Assembly (NCBI GenBank): GCA_031460455.1
Contig: JAVKTQ010000009.1
Span: forward strand, 85,833-149,832
Direction of reading: 5' to 3'
Length of the DNA stretch: 64,000 nt
Source: Sporomusaceae bacterium
Lineage (GTDB): Bacteria > Bacillota > Negativicutes > Sporomusales > UBA7701
A program made the position numbers and the translations under genes. Under the pieces are notes generated by a model. It searched no databases. It was not told the DNA's origin and worked only from the letters and a program-made list of their open reading frames with translations. Positions 52,142 to 62,241 of the stretch are shown piece after piece. Position 1 is the first letter of the stretch, and every line of letters begins with the position of its first letter.

Positions 52142-52155
52142 CATGGTGGAGGCGA
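52142..52155 (+). repeat. 14-bp direct repeat, right copy
   Basis: Identical to 46709-46722, same orientation. Marks the right edge of the block with different codon use. Confidence 0.5.
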
Positions 52156-52197
52156 GGTGCGCCGGACCCTCTCCATTTTACTGGTTTGTTATTTTTC

Positions 52198-52230
52198 AAA
52201 AAGCTCCCGGACTTTCGTCCGGGAGCTTTT
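52198..52230. terminator. Terminator of metF
   Basis: AAAAGCTCCCGGAC pairs with GTCCGGGAGCTTTT. T-runs on both sides make it bidirectional. Confidence 0.87.
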
Positions 52231-52241
52231 TATCTTCGGCG

Positions 52242-53105
52242 CTACGCTCGGCCGATATTCTCCATGATCTGCTTCGTCTGCTTCGCCTTATTCATCGTAT
52301 ACAGGTGGATGCCGTCCACCTTGTTCGCTAAGAGGTCGATGATCTGCTCCGAGGCGTATTCAATGCCCGCCTTCTCCATATCGGCCGGCACGGCGCCGTA
52401 TTTGTCCATCAGCGCCGAGAGCTTCGCCGGGATGGCCGAGCCGCACAGCGACGTTATCCTCTTTATCTGCGACGCGCTCAGCACAGGCATGATGCCGGCC
52501 GCCACCGGGCAGGCGATCCCCTGTCGCCGGATTTTGTCCATGAAGCTGTAAAAAAACGCGTTGTCGAAAAACAGCTGGGTGATGAGAAGATCGACCCCCT
52601 GCTCCACCTTCAGCCGCAGGTATTCCACGTCTTGGTCGACGTCGCGGCACTCCAGGTGCCCCTCGGGGTAAGCCGCCGCCGCCACGCTGAAACAGTCGCG
52701 ACCCCGCACGTGCCTGACGAGATCCTTGGCGTACGGGAAGCCGTCCGCGGGCGGCACATATGCTTCGTCTCCCGCCGGCGGATCGCCGCGCAGCGCGAGG
52801 ATATTCTCCACCCCTAAAGCCTGCAACTTGTCGAGCACCGCGTCGATCGTCGCCGCCGTCGCCCCCACGCACGTCAGGTGGGCCACAGTCTCCATGCCGT
52901 AACCGTTCTTCACCTTATCGACGATCTCTATCGACCGCGCCGAGCTCGAACCGCCCGCCCCGTAAGTCACACTGATATAAGCGGGGTTTAGCCCCTTCAG
53001 CTCCTCCAGCGTGGCGAAAACGGTATCGAGCGGGAAATCGGGCTTCGGCGGGAAAATCTCGAACGAAATGACCGGTTTCCCGGTAAACAGCTCGCGAATC
53101 TTCAT
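52242..53105 (-). CDS. metF: 5,10-methylenetetrahydrofolate reductase
   Basis: 287 residues, FAD-dependent TIM barrel that reduces methylene-THF to methyl-THF for methionine synthesis or, in acetogens, for the methyl branch of the Wood-Ljungdahl path. Seen: VISFEIFPPK, YISVTYGAGGSSSARSIEI, VAHLTCVGAT, NILALRGDPP, and QLFFDNAFFYSFMDKIR. Start ATG 53105. No metV, cobalamin or other one-carbon genes are adjacent, so which role it plays cannot be decided here. Confidence 0.95.
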   Translation of the reverse strand: MKIRELFTGKPVISFEIFPPKPDFPLDTVFATLEELKGLNPAYISVTYGAGGSSSARSIEIVDKVKNGYGMETVAHLTCVGATAATIDAVLDKLQALGVENILALRGDPPAGDEAYVPPADGFPYAKDLVRHVRGRDCFSVAAAAYPEGHLECRDVDQDVEYLRLKVEQGVDLLITQLFFDNAFFYSFMDKIRRQGIACPVAAGIMPVLSASQIKRITSLCGSAIPAKLSALMDKYGAVPADMEKAGIEYASEQIIDLLANKVDGIHLYTMNKAKQTKQIMENIGRA

Positions 53106-53229
53106 CGTGTTACCCCCGTCCGTCCGGTAAATAAATATGTAATAGGGGAATAATAACCCGCGACCGCCTATTTTGTCAAGACAAATTCCGCCAAAAACGC
53201 CGAAAAAAAGCCGAGGAGGTGGCTAAAAA

Positions 53230-53364
53230 ATGGTCAAGCCCCGCAACCCCGAAAAAGACCCCGCGGCTGACAGAGCCAACGCGCGGGAAGGCTACGGCGC
53301 CGGTAACCCCGAACCGGCCCAATTCAAAGCGGGAGTAGGCAAAAACGGCAAAAAACGCTCCTGA
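53230..53364 (+). CDS. Very small basic protein
   Basis: 44 residues (MVKPRNPEKDPAADRANARE, ending in GVGKNGKKRS), highly charged and probably disordered. GGAGG lies 10 bases before the ATG. It resembles minor small acid-soluble spore proteins in size and charge only. It may be co-expressed with the next tiny gene. Confidence 0.6.
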   Translation: MVKPRNPEKDPAADRANAREGYGAGNPEPAQFKAGVGKNGKKRS

Positions 53365-53415
53365 GGCGTGTTTACGGGCGCATTCTGGACAGACTATATT
53401 GCCGGAGGTGAAAGT

Positions 53416-53526
53416 ATGGGCTTCAAAGACCTGCCGGGCGGCCAGAACGCCAAGGCCAAAAACAGCCGCGCCGAACTCGCCGGCGAAATATCCCCCCCGA
53501 AAAAAGAATCCCCCAAAGACAAATGA
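53416..53526 (+). CDS. Very small hydrophilic protein
   Basis: 36 residues (MGFKDLPGGQNAKAKNSRAE, ending PKKESPKDK). CCGGAGGTGA gives a strong ribosome site. Charged, no helix prediction by eye. Similar in style to the tiny proteins at 45805-46255. Confidence 0.6.
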   Translation: MGFKDLPGGQNAKAKNSRAELAGEISPPKKESPKDK

Positions 53527-53596
53527 TCTCTCCCACGGGGCGGCCCAGGCCGCCCCGTTCTGTTTTCCGGACCTGCGACAGGAAAATGTAGATTTA

Positions 53597-53620
53597 TGTC
53601 GAACGGAATTCTGGTATAAA
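53597..53620 (+). promoter_or_regulatory. Promoter with overlapping Spo0A-like box
   Basis: TGTCGAA at 53597-53603 lies where the -35 box would be, followed 9 bases later by the extended -10 TGGTATAAA (53613-53621). Spo0A-activated sigma-A promoters typically have an 0A box in this position. Drives the PAS-GGDEF-HD-GYP gene at 53648. Confidence 0.5.
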
Positions 53621-53647
53621 CGTTAATCCCGCGCTCAGGGGGTTAGT

Positions 53648-55594
<1,947 letters not shown>

Positions 55595-55636
55595 CCAAAG
55601 AGCCGCCCACAATACCGCCCCCGCCCCCATCGCCAT

Positions 55637-55672
55637 AAAAAGGCTTCCGGATTAAATCCGGAAGCCTTTTTC
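55637..55672. terminator. Bidirectional terminator
   Basis: AAAAAGGCTTCCGGATT pairs with AATCCGGAAGCCTTTTT. It serves the HD-GYP gene and the convergent gene ending at 55700. Confidence 0.88.
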
Positions 55673-55699
55673 CTTTAACCAATACCCTCTGCGGCGCTT

Positions 55700-56017
55700 T
55701 TAATGGGAAACCTCAATCGAATAATTCGCCCCGGAATTGTTGTCCCAGTGGCCGGCGCTGTCGTGGAAGCAAAGGTTGAGCGAATTGGTCGCGGCCACCG
55801 GCACGGCGGCGGCGAAGCCGGTTGCGGTGCGCACCATTTTGTAATCGAGCGCGCCTTCCCAGGCGGCCCCGAAACCGAAGCGGACATACAGCCGATCCGC
55901 ACCGTTATTGGCGAGAAGGCCGTTGTAGACGACCTTTACGGTTTCGCCTTTTGATGGGAAGGCGGGGCGCACTAAGAGGCCGTTGGCGGCGTATTTCCGG
56001 TTGATATGGCGGGTCAT
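55700..56017 (-). CDS. Free-standing carbohydrate-binding module (CBM25/53-like)
   Basis: 105 residues, no signal peptide. VKVVYNGLLANNGADRLYVR, FGFGAAWEGALDYKMVR and HDSAGHWDNNSGANYSIEV follow the pattern of starch-binding CBM25/CBM53 modules, which occur in amylases and starch synthases. Here it is a separate cytoplasmic protein 108 bases after the GH13-GH77 gene, so it may bind glycogen and help localise enzymes. The ATG at 56017 has GGGGAGG 9 bases upstream; the 133-residue longer frame is less likely. Confidence 0.78.
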   Translation of the reverse strand: MTRHINRKYAANGLLVRPAFPSKGETVKVVYNGLLANNGADRLYVRFGFGAAWEGALDYKMVRTATGFAAAVPVAATNSLNLCFHDSAGHWDNNSGANYSIEVSH

Positions 56018-56125
56018 GGCGGTCATCCTCCCCTTCTGGCATTGTCTGGCGTTAGCAAACATTTCCCCTGGCATTTTTCTCTGGCATGTCTCTGTCATTT
56101 AGTATGCCCGCGGGAGGGCGGATTG

Positions 56126-59100
56126 TCACCGGCCATATTTTGCCGTCAGGGCGGCAAGCTTGGCGGCGAGTTCCGGCGTTATGTCGCCTTCATTATACCG
56201 CCACGCCCAGTTGTGACCGCCGACCGTGCCGGGGATGTTCATGCGCGCCTCGCTGCCGAGGCCGAGGATGTCCTGGAGGGGAATAACGGCCAGGCAGGCG
56301 GCCGCCTCGTAGGCTGTTTCGATGTACCGCCAGCCGTCGGCGCTGTCGTCGCCCGTCCTTTGACGATGCCAGCCGAGGACGGTGTCGTTGTCGTGGGTGC
56401 CGGTGTAGACGGCGGCGTTGTCCTCGCCGTCCGGCCAGTCGCCGCCTTCGAGGGCGAACTGGAGGATCTTCATGCCGGGGAGGGCGAACTTGTCGCGCAG
56501 GCTTTCGACGGCCGGGGTGATGACGCCGAGGTCTTCGGCGATGACGGGCAGGCGGCCGAAGTGTTTTTCCATCGCGGCGAAGAAGGGCGCGCCGGGGCCT
56601 TTGACCCACTCGCCCCGTTCGGCGGTCGCCTCGCCGTACGGCACGGCCCAGAAGGCTTCGAAGCCGCGGAAGTGGTCGATGCGGACGGCGTCGGCCAGCC
56701 TGAAGGCCTGGGCTAGCCGCTCCCGCCACCAGCGGTAGCCGTCGGCGGCCATGGCGTCCCAGTCGTAGAGGGGGTTGCCCCACAATTGGCCGGTGGCGCT
56801 GAAGTAGTCGGGGGGGACGCCGGCGACGGCCAGCGGCCGGCCGGCTTTATCGAGTTGGAAGAGATGGCGATTGGCCCATACGTCGGCCGAGTCGGCGGCG
56901 ACGAAGATGGGCAGGTCGCCGATAATTTTAACGCCTTTAGAGTTGGCGTAAGCCTTGAGGGCTAGCCACTGGGCGAAGAAAATATACTGTTCGCGGCGGC
57001 GGCGTTCGATGTCGCCCGCGAGCGACGGACCATAGCGCTCGGCAGCGCCCGGCTCCCATTCCGTCCAGGGGAGGCCGCCGAAGTTGTCCTTGAGGGCGGC
57101 GTAGGTGGCGTAGTTGTCGAGCCACAGGGCATTTTCGGCGAGGAAGGCGGGGTAGCCGGCCTCGTCGACGGCTATCTCCGGCGAGATGAGGCCGGGGCTG
57201 CCGGCGAAGGCCGAGGCGCTCTGGTAGGGCGAACCGCCCCAGCCGGGCGGGTTCAGGGGCAGTATCTGCCACCATTTCTGGCCGGCGGCGGCCAGCCAGT
57301 CGACGAAGCGGTAGGCGGACGGCCCGAGGTCGCCGCCGGGCAGCGAGGAGGGATGAAGGAGTACGCCGGCGGCGCGGGCGAAGGCGGGCGGGTCTTCGCG
57401 GCGCTTGAGGAGGACGGCGCCGGACAGCGGCCCGAGGACGAGGCTTAGTTTGCCGTCCCGCACGCCCACCGGCTGGTAGCCGGCGAGGGCGTTGTAGAGT
57501 TCGCCGGCGGCGTAGTCGCTGATGTCGAGGTCGAGGCGGACAGGCTCGCGGGGCGAGCGGTTGAGGAGAATGATGGCGGTATTGGGTTTTTCCGGGCGGC
57601 CGAAGGCGTCGCGGCCGCGGCCGATGCGGCGGATGTAGCCGTAGACGTCGCTTTTTGCGTACAGGGGCAGCCACTCGCCGCCGCGGAGGACGGCGTGCCG
57701 GTGGCGGAGGGCGGTCAGCTTGCGGTACCAGGCGACGAGGTCGCCGTCTTCCGCTCCCCAGGGGTAGGTGGCGCGGTTGAAGGGGTCGGTGTAGCCTTCG
57801 ACGCCGGCTTCGTCGCCGTAGTAGACGCAGGGGGCGCCAGGGAAGGTCATCTGGAAGAGGGCGAGGAGCTTGAGGCGGGCGAGGCCGAGGCGGCGCTGCT
57901 CCGGCGGCAGGCGGTAGCGGGCCTGGTCGATGATGGTCATCTTGTCCGGGGAGGGGGCTTCGCCGAGGAGGGTGAGGGCGCGCGGCACGTCGTGGCTGCC
58001 GAGGAGGTTCATCGCGGCGTAGAAGTTCTCGCGGGGGTAGTTCTCGTACAGGCTCATGAGGGCGGCGTGAACTTCCTGCGCGTCTCTGCGGCCGAGGGCG
58101 AAGTCGAGGAGGATGGCGCGGAAGGGGTAGCCGGTGGCGGCGTCGAGGCCGTCGCCCCAGAAGTACTGCCGCCGGTGGCTGTAGCTCTCCTTGTTGGAGG
58201 CGTCTTCCCATACCTCGCCGATGAGGACGGCGTCAGGGTCTTCCTGTTTGAGCACCGCCCGCAGGCGGGCGATGAATTCGTCGGGCAGTTCGTCGGCGAC
58301 GTCGAGACGCCAGCCTTTGACGCCGAGCCGCGCCCAGTGGCGGACGACGCTGTCGTGGGCTTCGATGATGTAGTCGACGTAGGAGGGCTCCAGTTCGTTC
58401 ACGTTGGGCAGCGTACCGATACCCCACCAGGATTCGTACTGATCGGGCCAGTGGCTGAAGCGGTACCATTTGTAGTAGGGCGAATCCTTGGACTGGTAGG
58501 CTCCCGGTCCGGGGTAGCGGCCGTCACGGTTGAAGTAGATGCTGTCGCTGCCGGTGTGGCTGAAGACGCCGTCGAGGATTACCTTCATGCCGAGTTCGCC
58601 GGCGCGGGCGCATAGCGCGGCGAACTCGGCGTTGTCGCCGAACATCGGGTCGATGGTTTTGTAGTCGCCGGTGTCGTATTTGTGGTTGCTGGGCGACTCG
58701 AAGACAGGGTTGAAGTAGAGGGCGGTGACGCCGAGGTCCTGGAGGTAGGGCAGCTTGGCGAGGACGCCCTTGAGGTTGCCGCCGAAGAAGTCGTAGGCGA
58801 AGATGGCGCCGGTGCGCATGTCGCGGACGTAAAAGGGGATGGCGTCCCAGTAGGGATGGATGAGGCTGGCCTTCGGGGGGGTCATTATGGCGCCGTCCGG
58901 ATTACCGTTATAGAAGCGGTCGACGAAGATCTGGTAGATGACGGCGTCCTTGAGCCACTGCGGCGTTTTGGCGTCCGACCGGTGGACGGTTATCTGCCAG
59001 GCGGCCGGGGCGTAGTCGTAGATCTGGCCGCGGCCGCCGCGGCGGGCGGGGTTATTGCCGTAGTAGAATGTGCGGCCGTGGCGGTGGAGGAGGAAGGAGT

Positions 59101-59356
59101 ACCACAACAGGCCGGGGGCGGCGGGGGCGGCGATTTCGGCCTGGTAGACGCGGCTGTCGCCTTCTTCGCGCCACAGGGCCATGGTGATGTCGCTGTCGCC
59201 CTTGCCGTCCTGCCAGACGCGGAGGAGGGCGGCGTCGGGCCGGTCGGGGGTGCGGACGGCGAGGCGGAGGGTGACGGGCGTGCGACAAGAAACAGCCCCG
59301 AAAGGGCTGCGGTAGAAGTTGTTATGGGAGTCGTGGAGGAGCCAGTCGTTGTCCAT
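56126..59356 (-). CDS. GH13 alpha-glycosidase fused to GH77 4-alpha-glucanotransferase
   Basis: 1076 residues, a two-enzyme fusion. Residues 1-115 are a beta-rich N domain; 130-560 form a GH13 barrel with nucleophile Asp352 (GWRLDVADE), acid/base Glu381 (LIGEVWED) and Asp456 (LLGSHDVPR), of the neopullulanase/cyclodextrinase type. Residues 660-1076 form GH77 (MalQ): GVLLHPSSLPG, WWQILPLNPPGWGGSPYQS, nucleophile Asp894 (VRIDHFRGFEAFW), acid/base Glu941 (VIAEDLG) and Asp989 (YTGTHDND). It should trim branches and rearrange alpha-1,4-glucans from glycogen. The ATG at 59356 follows AGGTGA. Confidence 0.93.
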   Translation of the reverse strand: MDNDWLLHDSHNNFYRSPFGAVSCRTPVTLRLAVRTPDRPDAALLRVWQDGKGDSDITMALWREEGDSRVYQAEIAAPAAPGLLWYSFLLHRHGRTFYYGNNPARRGGRGQIYDYAPAAWQITVHRSDAKTPQWLKDAVIYQIFVDRFYNGNPDGAIMTPPKASLIHPYWDAIPFYVRDMRTGAIFAYDFFGGNLKGVLAKLPYLQDLGVTALYFNPVFESPSNHKYDTGDYKTIDPMFGDNAEFAALCARAGELGMKVILDGVFSHTGSDSIYFNRDGRYPGPGAYQSKDSPYYKWYRFSHWPDQYESWWGIGTLPNVNELEPSYVDYIIEAHDSVVRHWARLGVKGWRLDVADELPDEFIARLRAVLKQEDPDAVLIGEVWEDASNKESYSHRRQYFWGDGLDAATGYPFRAILLDFALGRRDAQEVHAALMSLYENYPRENFYAAMNLLGSHDVPRALTLLGEAPSPDKMTIIDQARYRLPPEQRRLGLARLKLLALFQMTFPGAPCVYYGDEAGVEGYTDPFNRATYPWGAEDGDLVAWYRKLTALRHRHAVLRGGEWLPLYAKSDVYGYIRRIGRGRDAFGRPEKPNTAIILLNRSPREPVRLDLDISDYAAGELYNALAGYQPVGVRDGKLSLVLGPLSGAVLLKRREDPPAFARAAGVLLHPSSLPGGDLGPSAYRFVDWLAAAGQKWWQILPLNPPGWGGSPYQSASAFAGSPGLISPEIAVDEAGYPAFLAENALWLDNYATYAALKDNFGGLPWTEWEPGAAERYGPSLAGDIERRRREQYIFFAQWLALKAYANSKGVKIIGDLPIFVAADSADVWANRHLFQLDKAGRPLAVAGVPPDYFSATGQLWGNPLYDWDAMAADGYRWWRERLAQAFRLADAVRIDHFRGFEAFWAVPYGEATAERGEWVKGPGAPFFAAMEKHFGRLPVIAEDLGVITPAVESLRDKFALPGMKILQFALEGGDWPDGEDNAAVYTGTHDNDTVLGWHRQRTGDDSADGWRYIETAYEAAACLAVIPLQDILGLGSEARMNIPGTVGGHNWAWRYNEGDITPELAAKLAALTAKYGR

Positions 59357-59430
59357 GCGTCACCTGTGCCTTGTTTTGATTCTTGTTTCGGTGCTATGGC
59401 TGCGCCGGTGGCGGGTTCGGGTTTGCCACA

Positions 59431-59685
59431 CGCTGCGCCGGCGGTCTTAGCAGAGAGCCGAAAACGACAAGCGTAGCGCAGGCGGTTCGTGCGATTCGCT
59501 ATGCAGGGCGAACTAAGCTCGTCGCCGACGACTGGCCGTACGTCGCTAACGGTCTCCTGACCGATAGCGGCTCGCTCGCCGTCCATGGCTCGCGCCGGCC
59601 GTCGTTACCGGCTCTCTCGCTAAGTAGCGGCCGCCTTGCTCGCTACCGTGGCTGCACCCGTACCCGCCAACGGCGCGAAGCCTTT
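59431..59685. repeat. Intergenic repeat, diverged copy C
   Basis: Shares GGCGGTCTTA, CTAAGCTC-TCGCCGAC, GCCGTCCATGGCTCG, CCGGCTC-CTCGCTAAGTAG and GGCTGCACCC with copies A and B in the same order, with extra sequence inserted near 59450-59510. A hairpin at 59544-59569 has arms CGCTA/TAGCG and CGGTC/GACCG around TCCT. It sits between glgP and the fusion gene, where no other gene is found. Confidence 0.65.
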
Positions 59686-59715
59686 TTGACCAAAAGAAGT
59701 ACAACAGATACGACG

Positions 59716-62241
59716 CTAATTATATGTGGCGTTGGAGAGGGTGGCTTGAAGGGCGGGGCGGTGGGATAGGGTGCAGCCGCTCTGGGCGCGGGCGAAGGCG
59801 TCGTCGGCGCTGCAGTAGCAGCGGACGGGGGCTTCGGGGCGCAGTCGCCAGATGTCGACGGCGTATTCGGTGAAGGTGCGGTCGCCGGAGAATTTGCCGG
59901 AGTGGGCGATGTTGCGGATGGCCATGTCGAGCCAGCGACGGCGGTCGCGGTAGCGGCGCTCCAGCTCTTTCTGGGCGTCGACGTAGGCGGCGAAGTCTTT
60001 GAGGACGAGGAAGTGGTCGCCGTGGTGGAGGAAGGAGTCGAAGATGGGGCGGTATTCGTCCGGGCCGCCAGGCAGGAAGCCGCTCACCAGCTGGTCGAGG
60101 ACGGTCCGGACGCGCTCGTCGCCGTTATAGATATCCCAGGGGTTGTAGCCGCCGCGCTCGTAGATGGCGAGGACTTCGTCGGCGGTGAGGCCGAAGGTGA
60201 TGATGTTGTCTTCGCCGACGGCGTTCAGGATTTCGATGTTGCCGCCGTCGAGGGTGCCGATGATGACCGCGCCGTTCATGATGAATTTCATGTTGCCGGT
60301 GCCGCAGGCTTCGCGGCTGGCGGTGGGTATCTGCTCGCTGACGTCGGTGGCCGGCAGGAGCAGTTCGAGGAGGGAGACGTTGTAGTTTTCGAGGAAGATC
60401 ACCTTGATTTTGTCATTGATGCTCTTGTCGTTGTTGACGACTGCGGCCAAGTCGTTGATGAATTTGATGGCGAGCTTGGCGAGGCGGTACGCGGGCGCGG
60501 CCTTGCCGCCGAAGATGAAGGCGCGGGGGGTTATGTCCATGCCGGGGTCGGCCTTGAGCCGGTTGTAGAGGTGCATGATGTGGAAGGCGTTCATGGTCTG
60601 GCGCTTGTAGCCGTGGATGCGCTTGACGTGGGTGTCGAAGATGGCGTCGGGGTCGACCTTGAGGCCGGTGGTGTCCCTGATATGGGCGGCCAGCTTGCCT
60701 TTATGGTAGCGGCGGAGGGCGGCGAATTTGTCCTGGAAGGCCGCGTCTGTGGCGTGAGGCAGCAGGCCGAGGAGATCGCAGGGGTACTGAACCCACTGCG
60801 GGCCGACGGTCTCGGCGAGGAGGTCGGCGAGCTGGGGATTGGCTTTGACGAGGAAGCGGCGGTGGGTGACGCCGTTGGTTTTGTTGGTGAATTTGTCGGG
60901 GTAGAACTGGTGGAAGTTGCTCATGACCCGTTCTTTGAGGATGCGGGTGTGGAGCTGGGCGACGCCGTTGACGCTGTGGCTGCCGGCGATGGCGAGGTGG
61001 GCCATGTGGATCCGTCCGTCGGCCACGACGGCCATTGAACGGATGCGGTCCCAGTCGCCGGGGTAGCGCTGCCACAGTTCGCGGCAGAAGCGTTCGTTGA
61101 TTTCGTTGACGATAATGAAGAGGCGCGGCAGGAGGGCCTGGAATAGATCGACGGGCCACGTTTCGAGGGCTTCGGGGAGGATGGTGTGGTTTGTGTAGGA
61201 GATGGTAGCGACGGTGAGGCTCCAGGCTTCGTCCCAGCCCATGCCGTGCTCGTCGATGAGGAGGCGCATGAGCTCGGGGACGGCCAGCGCCGGATGGGTG
61301 TCGTTGATGTGGACGGCGACATACTCGCTGAGGCGGGAGAGGAGTATGTCCCGGCGGATCAGGTCGGCGAGGATGGACTGGAGGCTGGCGCTGGTGAGGA
61401 AGTAGTGCTGTTTGAGCCTCAGCGCCCGGCCGTCGTGGGTGGAGTCGTCGGGGTAGAGGACGCTGGTGATGGTTTCGACGTCGTTTTTGTATTCGATGGT
61501 TTTGAGGCAGTCGTTGCGATTGGTGGCCGAGCAGATGAAGTCGGTGCGGTGCGGCTCGGCGCTCCAGAGGCGGAGGGTGTTGACGGTGTCGCTCCGGTAG
61601 CCGACCATGGGAACGTCGTAGGGGACGGCCAGCACTGTTTCGTAGTTTTCGTGACGGTAGCGGAGCTTGCCGTTGAGTTCGGCGGCGACGGCGCCGCCGA
61701 AGCGGATGTCGACGGCTTCGCCCTCGCGGCGGAATTCGTAGATGAAGCCGGTTTTGAGCCAGTCGTCGGGGACTTCGATCTGCCGGCCGCCGACGATGCC
61801 CTGCTCGAAGAAGCCGTAGCGGTACCTGAGGCCGCAGCCGTGGCCGGGAAGCCCTTCGGCGGCCATGGAGTCGAGGTAGCAGGCGGCGAGGCGGCCGAGG
61901 CCGCCGTTACCCAGGCCGGGGTCTTCTTCGCTGTCGAGGAGGGCGCCGAGGTCGACGCCGAGGTCGAAGAGGGCGGCGGCGACGGTGTCGCGGATGCCGA
62001 GGTTGATAAGGTACATGTCGGTGAGACGGCCGAGGAGGAACTCAATAGACAGGTAGTAGACCTGCTTCTCCTGGCGCTGGCGGCTGCGCGACTGCAGCCA
62101 CCGCCGGCCAATACTGTCCCGGATGAGGCTGCTGAGCGCCTGGTACCTCTCGCCGTCGGTCGTCTCTTCGAGCGGTTTGCCGTGCAGCTGCGCCACTTTG
62201 TCCTGATACTGCCGTTGGAATTCTTCTTTGTCGATGTGCAT
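59716..62241 (-). CDS. glgP: Glycogen phosphorylase
   Basis: 841 residues, PLP enzyme releasing glucose-1-phosphate from glycogen. Seen: QVYYLSIEFLLGRL, EDPGLGNGGLGRLAACYLDS, HINDTHPALAVPELMR, TNKTNGVTHRRFL, VKRIHGYKRQTMN and the PLP-lysine region EACGTGNMKFIMNGA. The ATG at 62241 has AGGAGG at 6 bases; the longer ORF to 62310 is only the shadow of glgA coding sequence. Its first 200 bases overlap the glgA frame. Confidence 0.95.
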   Translation of the reverse strand: MHIDKEEFQRQYQDKVAQLHGKPLEETTDGERYQALSSLIRDSIGRRWLQSRSRQRQEKQVYYLSIEFLLGRLTDMYLINLGIRDTVAAALFDLGVDLGALLDSEEDPGLGNGGLGRLAACYLDSMAAEGLPGHGCGLRYRYGFFEQGIVGGRQIEVPDDWLKTGFIYEFRREGEAVDIRFGGAVAAELNGKLRYRHENYETVLAVPYDVPMVGYRSDTVNTLRLWSAEPHRTDFICSATNRNDCLKTIEYKNDVETITSVLYPDDSTHDGRALRLKQHYFLTSASLQSILADLIRRDILLSRLSEYVAVHINDTHPALAVPELMRLLIDEHGMGWDEAWSLTVATISYTNHTILPEALETWPVDLFQALLPRLFIIVNEINERFCRELWQRYPGDWDRIRSMAVVADGRIHMAHLAIAGSHSVNGVAQLHTRILKERVMSNFHQFYPDKFTNKTNGVTHRRFLVKANPQLADLLAETVGPQWVQYPCDLLGLLPHATDAAFQDKFAALRRYHKGKLAAHIRDTTGLKVDPDAIFDTHVKRIHGYKRQTMNAFHIMHLYNRLKADPGMDITPRAFIFGGKAAPAYRLAKLAIKFINDLAAVVNNDKSINDKIKVIFLENYNVSLLELLLPATDVSEQIPTASREACGTGNMKFIMNGAVIIGTLDGGNIEILNAVGEDNIITFGLTADEVLAIYERGGYNPWDIYNGDERVRTVLDQLVSGFLPGGPDEYRPIFDSFLHHGDHFLVLKDFAAYVDAQKELERRYRDRRRWLDMAIRNIAHSGKFSGDRTFTEYAVDIWRLRPEAPVRCYCSADDAFARAQSGCTLSHRPALQATLSNATYN

